Source: Hoeflea sp038900095 (lineage in GTDB: Bacteria; Pseudomonadota; Alphaproteobacteria; Rhizobiales; Rhizobiaceae). From it: a stretch of DNA of 64,000 nt. The translations under genes and the position numbers were made by a program. Within the stretch, counting starts at the first letter, position 1, and each line of letters opens with the position of its first letter. The stretch lies in contig NZ_JBBMQQ010000002.1 in NCBI RefSeq assembly GCF_038900095.1, positions 496,001-560,000 on the forward strand, written 5' to 3'. The notes below the pieces were generated by a model. The model ran no database searches. It was given only the letters and a program-made list of their open reading frames with translations, and was not told the DNA's origin. This document shows positions 25,606 through 33,499 of the stretch, piece after piece.

Positions 25606-26447
25606 GCCTCGTCTATCAGCGTGGCACATCCGGCGTCTGGTTCTGGGCCTGCGCCGCAGTCGTCAGTGTCGGGCTTCACTGTGGCCTGTCCTACCTCGCA
25701 TTGCAGGAGCAACCGGTCGAGGCGGCCGAGCAGCAGGTTGATGCCGGTATCACCGGTGCCATCATGTTTGACCTGTCCGACCTGATTGCAGCACCTGCCG
25801 ACATGGCGGAAGACAGCGCCGAAGCGGTGGAATCGGCGGAAGCCCCGACCATCACCGAAAGCCCCGAAGTGGTCGATCCGGCCAAGGCGGCGGATGAGCC
25901 GATCCTCAGCCAGATCCCCTACAAGGTGGAGGACGAGAGCCTGAAGTTCGGTGTCGCCAGCCCGGAGCCTGCCGAGGAAACGGAAGATCTCGCGCACGAG
26001 ATCGCCACTGAATACAAGCCGGAAGATGTCGACCAGGCCAGCACCACCGGTGCACAGGAAAGTGATGCCGCGGACGCATCGGCCGCTGCAGTTGCAACCG
26101 AAGAAACCTCGGACACCAGCAAGGCGACCGGTGAAGGCCTGACCGCGGAAGAGAAGGAAGCGGTGCGCGAGTGGCAGCGCGATATCGTGTTGAGAATCTC
26201 GAAGGTCCGGAAATATCCGGCGCTGGCGCGCAAGGAACGGATCGAGGGCGAGGTGCGGGTGCGGTTCACGCTCGACCAGTATGGCACGATCGTGTCCACC
26301 GAGATCGAGACATCGTCTGGATCGCCGGTGCTCGATGAGGCGGCGCTTGCCGTGTTTGAGGAAATCGGCAAGCTGCCGACGCCGCCAAGCTACCTCAAGG
26401 GCGATCGTTTCACGCTGCTGGCGCCGATCCGCTATTCGTTCCGGTAA
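25602..26447 (+). CDS. tonB: TonB protein with acidic linker
   Basis: This 281-residue protein has one N-terminal membrane anchor (about residues 11-33), a long periplasmic linker (about 38-185) and a C-terminal TonB domain (about 190-281; ALARKERIEGEVRVRFTLDQYGTI, SSGSPVLDEAALAVFE). The linker is Glu/Asp/Ala-rich instead of the usual Pro/Lys-rich spacer. It ends the iron operon, and its 3' end overlaps the convergent dehydrogenase gene by 16 nt. Confidence 0.9.
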   Translation: MSLVYQRGTSGVWFWACAAVVSVGLHCGLSYLALQEQPVEAAEQQVDAGITGAIMFDLSDLIAAPADMAEDSAEAVESAEAPTITESPEVVDPAKAADEPILSQIPYKVEDESLKFGVASPEPAEETEDLAHEIATEYKPEDVDQASTTGAQESDAADASAAAVATEETSDTSKATGEGLTAEEKEAVREWQRDIVLRISKVRKYPALARKERIEGEVRVRFTLDQYGTIVSTEIETSSGSPVLDEAALAVFEEIGKLPTPPSYLKGDRFTLLAPIRYSFR

Positions 26448-27529
26448 AGGATGTCCGGCGTGATGTCCTTGAGCGTCGCGCATCCTGTCAGCATCATGGC
26501 GATCTCAAATTCATCGCGCAGCAGCCTGAGGACATGACTGACACCGGCGGCGCCGGCGACAGTCAGTCCGGCAATCGCCAGGCGTCCGGCAAGCACGGCG
26601 GTGGCGCCCAGCGCCAACGCCTTGAGAACATCGGTGCCGCGCCTGATGCCGCCATCCATCAACACCGGAACAGCCCCGTCGACAGCTTTCGCGACGGCGG
26701 GTAGCAAGCTGATGGATGCCGGCATGGTGTCGAGCACCCTGCCGCCGTGATTGGAGACGATGATGGCGCTGGCGCCGGCCTCGATTGCCTTTCGCGCATC
26801 AGCGGGATGCACGATGCCTTTTAGGATTACCGGCAGGGGAGAGTTGCGGCACAGCCATTCCACGTCCGTCCATTGAGGCGTGATATGGGCAATCCGGTCG
26901 AAAAGGATCGACTCGGTGGGCGCCAGCGGAGCGAATTGCGGATCGGGCATGCCGGCCAGATTGACGGCGGCGATATCCGGCGGCAGCCGGAAGCCGGTGC
27001 GGGTTTCGCGGTCGCGAACACCCTGGACCGGTGCATCAACCGTCAGCACGATTGCGGTGAAGCCGAGATCGGCCATCCGGCTTACCAACGCCAGGTTGGC
27101 ATCTCGTGATGGCCCCCAGTAAAGCTGGAACCAGTTGCAGGTGTCGCCGGCAGCACGAATTTCGGCGGCGTCGATGCTGCTTTGCGCACTCAGCACCATG
27201 GCCGTGTCCTGCGCGCCAGCCCCGATTGCCATCGCGATCTCGCCGTCGGGATGAACAAGCCGCTGATAGGCGACCGGCGCGACAAGGATCGGATGCGGCA
27301 TGGGCTGGCCCAGCAGGACCTGGCCCGCCGAACCGCCGCGCACATCGCGCAGTGCGCGCGGAAGCAGCTCCAGCTTGGAAAAGGCCTGCTGATTGGCTTC
27401 AAGCGTCCGTTCATCGGCCGCGCCACCAAAGAAATAGGCTGACCGGTCAACGCTCAACATGGCGCGGGCCCGGCTTTCGTAATCCCGCAGGGTCGGCTGC
27501 AAATTCACCGATGGCTGGTCTGGCGTCAT
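26432..27529 (-). CDS. FMN-dependent alpha-hydroxyacid dehydrogenase/oxidase
   Basis: This 365-residue flavoenzyme belongs to the glycolate oxidase/L-lactate dehydrogenase family. Visible are VAPVAYQRLVHPDGEIAMA, the QLYWG strand, LTVDAPVQGVRDRETR, the lysine of VILKGI, the catalytic histidine motif SNHGGRVLD, and the phosphate site DGGIRRGTDVLKALALGA. The substrate is a 2-hydroxy acid. It overlaps hmuP by 4 nt (ATGA), so it is co-expressed with an iron gene, which is unusual for lactate metabolism. Confidence 0.9.
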   Translation of the reverse strand: MTPDQPSVNLQPTLRDYESRARAMLSVDRSAYFFGGAADERTLEANQQAFSKLELLPRALRDVRGGSAGQVLLGQPMPHPILVAPVAYQRLVHPDGEIAMAIGAGAQDTAMVLSAQSSIDAAEIRAAGDTCNWFQLYWGPSRDANLALVSRMADLGFTAIVLTVDAPVQGVRDRETRTGFRLPPDIAAVNLAGMPDPQFAPLAPTESILFDRIAHITPQWTDVEWLCRNSPLPVILKGIVHPADARKAIEAGASAIIVSNHGGRVLDTMPASISLLPAVAKAVDGAVPVLMDGGIRRGTDVLKALALGATAVLAGRLAIAGLTVAGAAGVSHVLRLLRDEFEIAMMLTGCATLKDITPDILYRNE

Positions 27530-27741
27530 TTGTTGAGGATCAGTTTGCCCTGGCGGGTGATGCGCAGCCGGTAGAGCGCGCCTTCGTGGGCGATGGTGAT
27601 TTCGCGGCGGTCCTGAAACAGTGCGCTTGAGGGTATCGTTTCGGTCGGCGGCAAAGCCTGCGGTGCAGGAGACCGCTTAGCCTCTGACGCTGCCGTGTCT
27701 GCCTCCACGGACAGTGGTGCTTGGCTATGGGATGTACGCAT
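27526..27741 (-). CDS. hmuP: Hemin uptake protein HemP/HmuP
   Basis: This 71-residue protein ends in LFQDRREITIAHEGALYRLRITRQGKLILNK, the conserved HemP/HmuP domain (here in two parts of the last 30 residues). HmuP activates heme receptor expression in rhizobia, although heme uptake genes are not seen in this window. A RirA-type site lies 69 nt upstream. It is translationally coupled to the FMN-dependent dehydrogenase. Confidence 0.88.
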   Translation of the reverse strand: MRTSHSQAPLSVEADTAASEAKRSPAPQALPPTETIPSSALFQDRREITIAHEGALYRLRITRQGKLILNK

Positions 27742-27809
27742 AAAATACCCGAACTGATGTTTTGTCCCTCACCCCGCGCCTGCGGCGGAAGAGGGCGTTT
27801 CAAAATACA

Positions 27810-27824
27810 TGACAAAACCACTCA
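27810..27824. promoter_or_regulatory. RirA-type iron-responsive operator before hmuP
   Basis: TGACAAAACCACTCA matches TGA-N9-TCA and shares TGACAAAA with the site upstream of the TonB-dependent receptor. It lies 69 nt upstream of the hmuP start, within the AT-rich promoter stretch. Confidence 0.62.
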
Positions 27825-27920
27825 TATTTATTTTGAGCAGCCTTGTCCACCGGCAAAGTGCCGTCTTGCCAATCCGCTCGGCTGCATTTTGATGTTTGGT
27901 ATCTGGCCGTTTCGCAGGTG

Positions 27921-30188
27921 CTACGCGCTTGAGGCCATTGCCGTCTGTTGCGAATTGATTTTCACAGCCATTGCATCGGCGTCCAGCCGGAGCGCAAACG
28001 CGATGGCTTCAGTGGCCGGTGCCGGCCTGGCGTAAACAAACCCCTGGACCTGGTCGCATCCGAGTTCCTTCAGCAGTGCAATCTCCTGCTGCTTCTCCGC
28101 GCCTTCGGCAATTGTTGTCATGCCGAGCCCGCGTCCGAGCGCGATGATGCCCCTGAGCAGTTCGATCGCGCGCCGCGAGTCCGGAGCGCCATCAATGAAG
28201 ATGCGGTCGATCTTGAGTTTGTCGAACGGAAGCTGGGTCAGATATCCCAGCGACGAGTAGCCGGTGCCAAAGTCGTCGAGCGCAAGCGAAACACCGCATT
28301 GCTTCAACGATTTCAGCACTGTTCTCACCCGGCTTTCATTCTGGTCGGCCAGCAGGCTTTCGGTCAGTTCCAGGCACAGCAATTCGGGGGGCAACCCGGT
28401 TTCGGCAAGAACGCTGCTGACATCGTTGACCAGATCCGTATTCCAGATCTGTGCCGCCGATACATTGACCGCGACCAGGGGCGCCGCTGCACCCGCATCG
28501 AGCCATTCCTTTGCCTGGAGGGCCGCCTGCCTGAGAACCCAGTAGCCCAGATCGCAGATGAGATGGGAGCTTTCGGCAATGGGAACGAACAGCGACGGCG
28601 GGACATTGCCGCGCACGGGATGGTTCCAGCGGGCCAGCGCTTCGTATCCGATCACCCGCCCGGTCGTAAGGTCGACCTGCGGCTGGTAATGAACCGAGAG
28701 GCCTTCATCGTTTGCCAGCGCATTGCGAAGGTCGAGAGCCAGTGCGACTTTTTCCTGCACGGCTTCGTCCATGCCGGGCTCGAAAATCTTGTAGCGGCCG
28801 CGGCCTTCTTCCTTGGCACAGTAAAGGGCGAGATCGGCATTGCGCAGGAGATCGGTCGATGTGGTGCCATGATCGACGATGATGGCAATGCCAATACTGG
28901 TGCCGACGGTCACCTCGACACGGTCAAGGACGGTCATTCCGGATACCACGGCGACGATTTCGGCGGCAATGTGTTCGCATTCTTCCTGGCCGCTCACGCC
29001 TTCGAGCAGGATCGCGAACTCGTCGCCGCCGAGGCGGGCGACAAAGTGTTCGTTGCCCAATGTGCGTGCAAGCAGATGGGCGACCTTGACCAGAAGGGCA
29101 TCGCCGACAGAGTGGCCCAGCGTATCGTTGACATCCTTGAACCGGTCCAGGTCGAGCAGCAGCAGCGCACCGCTTTCTCCTGTCCGCTCGCAGCGGCAAA
29201 GAACATCGTCGATCCGGCGGTGAAACAGGGTCCGGTTGGCCAGCCCGGTAAGCGGATCGTGAAACGCCAGGATCTCCAGTTGCTCCTCGGCCGCCTTGCG
29301 GTCGGTGATGTCCTGGATGGTGCCGTAGATTCCACTCTTGCGGCCTTCGCTGTCGGTTCTGAGCTTGGTGGTGATGGCGAAGTATCCAATATCACCGTCG
29401 CCACGGCGGACCTTCAGATCGATGCTCCTGACAACGCTGTGCCGGATAACTTCGGCCTGCACCGCCAGCAACCGGCTTGCGCCGTCATCGGCGTAAAGCT
29501 CCATGACGGCATCGCGCGTGGTTGCAAAAGCCTCCGGATCGTAGCCCAGCAGGTGGTAGATCTCGTCAGACCACCAGAGGGCCTCTTTATCGAACTGGTA
29601 GCTCCAATCGCCGATTTTACCCAAATGCTGGGCTTCGTTGAGCTGACCGGATCGATGTTCAAGGGTGTTTCTGGCGGTTTCCAGTTCGAGGATGGCCTCG
29701 TCCAGTTTCCGAACCGGAATCGAACGGCCAAAATAGATCAATATGCCGAGCAGCATGAAAAAGAGTACGCTCAGCAGAATCTCGAGCGCTTCCGACGCAA
29801 CCGAAAAGATCACTTCCAGCCGGCCAATTTCCGTGCCGGCAACAATGATTGGTGCACTGGTTGCCAAAGACGGCCGGCCGGTGGGTTCTCCGACTTCGAG
29901 CAAAGTCTCACCCTCGGCGTCGTATATGCGCTGGCGAATGGGGACGGACCGCGGGACCTGAAGCTCGACGATCTCGGTCAGGCGAACCTTGTGGTACTGC
30001 CACATCGCCTCATGTGCGTAGATATATTTGGACACCCTGGCCGCTTGCATATCTGCAAGGAACTCGATCGCCCGCATCTGGTAGCGATAGGAAACCAGAC
30101 CGTGGACGAATGGTGGAACCAGCGCAATCACCAGGCTTAGCGCCAATGCAATGCGCATCCGTCCCTTGGTTCGAGCAGAATTGATCAC
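27921..30188 (-). CDS. Membrane PAS-GGDEF-EAL protein
   Basis: This roughly 755-residue signalling protein has an N-terminal membrane helix, a periplasmic part (about residues 30-145), a second helix near 150-172, a PAS domain (about 200-320), a GGDEF domain with intact LGGDEFAIL, and an EAL domain with intact YEALARW, ELTESLL and DDFGTGYSSL. Both catalytic sites look complete, so it could make and degrade cyclic di-GMP. Start is uncertain: GTG at 30188 overlaps the upstream stop by 4 nt; TTG 30206 and ATG 30158 (with AAGGGA) are alternatives. Confidence 0.88.
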   Translation of the reverse strand: MINSARTKGRMRIALALSLVIALVPPFVHGLVSYRYQMRAIEFLADMQAARVSKYIYAHEAMWQYHKVRLTEIVELQVPRSVPIRQRIYDAEGETLLEVGEPTGRPSLATSAPIIVAGTEIGRLEVIFSVASEALEILLSVLFFMLLGILIYFGRSIPVRKLDEAILELETARNTLEHRSGQLNEAQHLGKIGDWSYQFDKEALWWSDEIYHLLGYDPEAFATTRDAVMELYADDGASRLLAVQAEVIRHSVVRSIDLKVRRGDGDIGYFAITTKLRTDSEGRKSGIYGTIQDITDRKAAEEQLEILAFHDPLTGLANRTLFHRRIDDVLCRCERTGESGALLLLDLDRFKDVNDTLGHSVGDALLVKVAHLLARTLGNEHFVARLGGDEFAILLEGVSGQEECEHIAAEIVAVVSGMTVLDRVEVTVGTSIGIAIIVDHGTTSTDLLRNADLALYCAKEEGRGRYKIFEPGMDEAVQEKVALALDLRNALANDEGLSVHYQPQVDLTTGRVIGYEALARWNHPVRGNVPPSLFVPIAESSHLICDLGYWVLRQAALQAKEWLDAGAAAPLVAVNVSAAQIWNTDLVNDVSSVLAETGLPPELLCLELTESLLADQNESRVRTVLKSLKQCGVSLALDDFGTGYSSLGYLTQLPFDKLKIDRIFIDGAPDSRRAIELLRGIIALGRGLGMTTIAEGAEKQQEIALLKELGCDQVQGFVYARPAPATEAIAFALRLDADAMAVKINSQQTAMASSA

Positions 30189-31009
30189 TGGACGGTCCGC
30201 AGGCAACCTGCCTCGCGCAACAGAATTGCGCCATCACCGGAGTTCACGAATGCCAGGAACCGTTGCACGAGCGGGGTCGAATTTTCGGCATAAATGAAAC
30301 GGTAGAGCTTGGTGTAGGGATATTGCCCGTTGTCCAGGTTCTCCAGTGTCGGTTCGACGCCGTCAATTGTGAGAAACTGGATCTGATGACTTTCGGTGAC
30401 AACCTGCGCCAGGCTCGTGCCCACCAACGATCCATCGATGGCCTTCGCCATCTCGAGATTGTCCTGGTCTGTTGCGGCGATGGGAACATCGACGCGCTCC
30501 CGCACCTGATCGATGGCGGTTTCCATTCCCGGAAATGTCTGTCCCAGAAGCGCGGTGTCGCTCTCGTTCCTGGGCCTGAGAATGACCCGGACGGGGGAGC
30601 CATCGGCCCAGGTTGATGTTGGCGATGAGAAAAAGGCGGCGACGTCGGCCGAGCTGATGTCGCCGGGATTTGGATTGGAACTGACAAGACCGTAGGGCGT
30701 GCGCACGGCAGCCACCTCGCTCAGCCCGGTTTCAACCGGCTTCAGGGGGCGTGCGGAAATCGCGAGGTCGAGAACATTGTCCATCGCGGCTGCAATGCTG
30801 CCGGAACTGCCAAGACCGGGGATTATCTCGACTGTGGTTCCGGCTTCGCTGGCAGCAAAGGCAGCGCCCAACCGTTCCATCAGGACCGTCGCGGAACCTG
30901 TGCCGCCAATGCGCAGCGTTTCGGCCTGCGCGGCAGAAAAGGGTGTGAAACACAGCGTCAATACCGCTATCGAGAGAATGGATACCACTTTGGTTCTTGA
31001 GCTGCGCAT
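30185..31009 (-). CDS. Phosphate-type periplasmic substrate-binding protein
   Basis: This 274-residue protein has a signal peptide to about AQAE (residue 30) and a PstS-like fold: LRIGGTGSATVLMERLGAAF, PGLGSSGSIAAAMDN and AISARPL match the phosphate-binding protein pattern. No permease or ATPase gene is adjacent. The next gene, overlapping by 4 nt, is the periplasmic-sensor GGDEF-EAL protein. It may act as a ligand-sensing partner of that protein instead of a transporter component. Confidence 0.82.
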   Translation of the reverse strand: MRSSRTKVVSILSIAVLTLCFTPFSAAQAETLRIGGTGSATVLMERLGAAFAASEAGTTVEIIPGLGSSGSIAAAMDNVLDLAISARPLKPVETGLSEVAAVRTPYGLVSSNPNPGDISSADVAAFFSSPTSTWADGSPVRVILRPRNESDTALLGQTFPGMETAIDQVRERVDVPIAATDQDNLEMAKAIDGSLVGTSLAQVVTESHQIQFLTIDGVEPTLENLDNGQYPYTKLYRFIYAENSTPLVQRFLAFVNSGDGAILLREAGCLRTVQ

Positions 31010-31333
31010 GCGTGCCTCTTGTACTTGAGGCCTTAATGTGAAGCATTTCTAATAAAGAATGGTTTAATGTTGAGGCCCTGTTTCCTTACTGGTCCTGGTG
31101 AAATGCGGCCGGATCAGGCCAGACGCGCCAAGAGCAATGCGAAGACACCGCCGCACTTGCAAAACCGGACCGTCTTCGGCCAAGGCAAACGCGGACAACC
31201 CCAGCCGCAGATCCCGCCATCCGGTTTCGAGAACCACAGGCATGGACATCGCACGTGGACTGCGGTTGATGGGGCAGGTGCGTGATGCGCGCGGTCACGA
31301 ACGGTAAAGACAGAGACAGGGTGAAATTCGAAC
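31010..31333. other. Divergent intergenic region, nothing conserved recognised
   Basis: About 320 nt between the binding protein and the GNAT gene. Two copies of TTGAGGCC (near 31026 and 31073) flank an AT-rich stretch that may hold the binding-protein promoter. No gene, terminator or clear operator is visible. Confidence 0.45.
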
Positions 31334-31840
31334 ATGGACGAGATCAGCATAAGGCCGGCAAAACCCGAGGACGCGGCTGCCCTGAACAAGGCGCTGAGGC
31401 AGCTTTCAGAGGATATGGGGGACGAGCACCGGGCGAGGGATGCCGATATCTCGCGTTTCTGCTTCGGGCCGGAACCTGTCTTCCATGCGCTGCTGGCGCA
31501 GGCTGGGGACGGCAGTATCGTTGGTGTCGCAGCCTATTCGCCGTTCTTCTCCACAGTGTACGGATCTGTCGGCATTTACGTTTCGGACCTCTGGGTGGCC
31601 GAGCAGGCACGTGGCAAGCGGCTTGGCCTGAAACTTCTGGCCGCCGTTCGCGCTGCCGGCCTTGAGGCGTGGGAGGCAAGTTTCCTCAAGCTGAATGTCT
31701 ATCACGACAACCCGAAAGCCCTGGCCTTCTACAAGCGGACCGGTTTCATCAATACCAACGACACCCAGTACCTGACACTTGTCGGCGAAGCCTTCGAGGC
31801 TCTGGGGACGGTGGGCACGAACGGGTATCAGGCAGGATGA
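31334..31840 (+). CDS. GNAT family N-acetyltransferase
   Basis: This 168-residue GNAT has the acetyl-CoA loop VAEQARGKRLGLKLLAAV (about residues 91-108) and the late LNVYHDNPKALAFYKRTGF motif typical of the family. It overlaps the DauA-like gene by 4 nt, so acetylation of an amine (for example a D-amino acid) linked to its oxidation is possible. The substrate is unknown. Confidence 0.85.
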   Translation: MDEISIRPAKPEDAAALNKALRQLSEDMGDEHRARDADISRFCFGPEPVFHALLAQAGDGSIVGVAAYSPFFSTVYGSVGIYVSDLWVAEQARGKRLGLKLLAAVRAAGLEAWEASFLKLNVYHDNPKALAFYKRTGFINTNDTQYLTLVGEAFEALGTVGTNGYQAG

Positions 31841-32955
31841 CCGCAACTTCGGACATTCTGGTTATCGGTGGCGGCATCGCAGGCATCAGTGCTGCTGCCC
31901 GGCTGGCGCCCGATGCGAGCGTGACCGTGCTTGAGGCCGAGCCGATGATCGGCCATCATTCCTCCGGGCGCTCGGCGGCAATCTTCATCCGCAATTACGG
32001 TAACGCCACCTTGCGTGCCCTGAATGCGGCTTCGGCACCTTTTCTCACGGATCCTGAAGGCGTGTCGGACACGAGCCTGCTGTCGCCGCGCGGCGAAATG
32101 CTGCTGGCGACGGATGAAGACCTTTCCAGCTTTGACGCCTATCTCGACGGAAGCGATGGTATCGAACGATTGTCGCCGCAGCAGGCGCAGGAACTGGTGC
32201 CGATCTTGCGGGAAGACGCCATCGCCGCCGCCGCAATTGAATGGGATGCGCAGGACATCGATGTCGACCGCATGTTGCAGGGCTTCGCACGCAAGCTGCG
32301 CAGTCACGGCGGCAAGATCGTAACCGGTGCGCCGGTGCGGTCGATTTCCCGGCGTGGCGGCGACTGGACGGTGATGACGCCGGCCGGAGATTTCTCCGCG
32401 CCGGTGCTGATCAATGCCAGTGGCGGCTGGGCCGACAGCGTGGCGCAGATGGCAGGTGTCCGTACTCTGGGTCTGGTGCCCTTGCGCCGTTCGGCGGTGC
32501 TGATTCCGGCGCCTGCGGGCCAGGACATCAATCGCTGGCCGCTGTTCGCCAATGCCGGTGACCAGTGGTACGCCAAGCCGGAAGCGGGCAGGTTGATGAT
32601 CTCGCCGGCGGACGAAGACCCGGTGGAGCCGCATGATCTGTGGGCCGATGACATGGTCATTGCCGAGGGGCTTCACCGCTTTGAACAGGCCGTGACCATT
32701 CCGGTTTCAAGAGTGGAACACAGCTGGGCCGGCATGCGCACATTTGCTCCGGACAGAACGCCGGTGGTCGGGTTCGCCCCGGACGCCGAAGGTTTCTTCT
32801 GGCTCGCGGGGCAGGGCGGTTATGGCATGCAGACAGCGCCCGCCTTGTCGCAACTAGCTGCGGATTTGTGCCTGGGACGGCTATCGCCGCTGGCCCCAAC
32901 CATAATAGAAGAACTCAGCCCCGGGCGGGCGACATTGAACTTGCAACAGGGATAA
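31837..32955 (+). CDS. Second FAD-dependent D-amino-acid dehydrogenase, DauA-like
   Basis: This 372-residue DAO-family flavoprotein is similar to the gene at 17581-18714, with GGGIAGISAA, GHHSSGRSAAIFI, and C-terminal AGMRTFAPDRTPVVGFAPD and GQGGYGMQ. The family oxidises D-amino acids to 2-imino acids. The ATG at 31837 overlaps the GNAT stop by 4 nt, and is preferred to a longer upstream reading inside GNAT. A RidA gene follows after 5 nt, matching a reactive-imine product. Confidence 0.85.
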   Translation: MTATSDILVIGGGIAGISAAARLAPDASVTVLEAEPMIGHHSSGRSAAIFIRNYGNATLRALNAASAPFLTDPEGVSDTSLLSPRGEMLLATDEDLSSFDAYLDGSDGIERLSPQQAQELVPILREDAIAAAAIEWDAQDIDVDRMLQGFARKLRSHGGKIVTGAPVRSISRRGGDWTVMTPAGDFSAPVLINASGGWADSVAQMAGVRTLGLVPLRRSAVLIPAPAGQDINRWPLFANAGDQWYAKPEAGRLMISPADEDPVEPHDLWADDMVIAEGLHRFEQAVTIPVSRVEHSWAGMRTFAPDRTPVVGFAPDAEGFFWLAGQGGYGMQTAPALSQLAADLCLGRLSPLAPTIIEELSPGRATLNLQQG

Positions 32956-32960
32956 AACAC

Positions 32961-33308
32961 ATGAGCGACATCAAACGTTTCGAAACCGGCCCGCGTATGA
33001 GCCAGGCTGTCGTGCACGGTGGTCTCGTCTACCTGGCCGGCCAGGTCGGTACTGCCGGCGCCAGCGTCACGCAGCAGACCCAGGATATCCTCGCCAACAT
33101 CGACCGGTTGCTTGCCTCGGTGGGCTCGGACAAGAGCAAGTTGTTGCAGGCCACGATCTGGCTGGCCTCGATGGATGACTTTGCCGAAATGAACGCGGTC
33201 TGGGATGGCTGGGTTTCTCCCGGTAACGCACCGGCGCGCGCCACTGGCGAGTCCAAGCTTGCCACGCCCGACTACAAGGTCGAAATCATCTGCATCGCTG
33301 CCGTCTGA
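32961..33308 (+). CDS. RidA family imine/enamine deaminase
   Basis: This 115-residue YjgF/RidA protein has the conserved core YLAGQVGT...QDILANIDRLL, and retains the arginine of the PAR motif (E. coli Arg105), which binds the imino-acid carboxylate, and the KVEI glutamate. It probably hydrolyses the 2-imino acid made by the flavoprotein encoded just upstream to a 2-oxo acid and ammonia. A strong terminator follows at 33379. Confidence 0.92.
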   Translation: MSDIKRFETGPRMSQAVVHGGLVYLAGQVGTAGASVTQQTQDILANIDRLLASVGSDKSKLLQATIWLASMDDFAEMNAVWDGWVSPGNAPARATGESKLATPDYKVEIICIAAV

Positions 33309-33378
33309 GCCGCGTACCCGAAGTATGTTCCGGTGACGGTTCCGGCTTTACGGGCTCCCGGACGTTTTTGACACTACC

Positions 33379-33412
33379 CGCCGCGCATTGACCGGGATGC
33401 GCGGCGTTTTCT
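33379..33412 (+). terminator. Rho-independent terminator after ridA
   Basis: CGCCGCGCAT (33379-33388) pairs perfectly with ATGCGCGGCG (33397-33406) around an 8-nt loop and is followed by TTTTCT. It ends the GNAT-DauA-RidA operon, ahead of recQ. Confidence 0.85.
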
Positions 33413-33499
33413 TGTCCGGGCCGGGAGAATACCGGCGAAGTGCTCGCGATCGCAGCGGGTTTTGTGCCATAGTCGAGGCCTTCTCAGGAAAGCGATTCC

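Noticed and set aside
27948..30140. A 730-residue open frame on the plus strand
   Set aside because: Antisense to the PAS-GGDEF-EAL gene, whose GGDEF and EAL motifs are intact.
30188..30206. TTG at 30206 as start of the GGDEF-EAL gene
   Set aside because: A TTG with a poor ribosome binding site; the GTG at 30188 overlaps the upstream stop by 4 nt as elsewhere in the window, though the choice stays uncertain.
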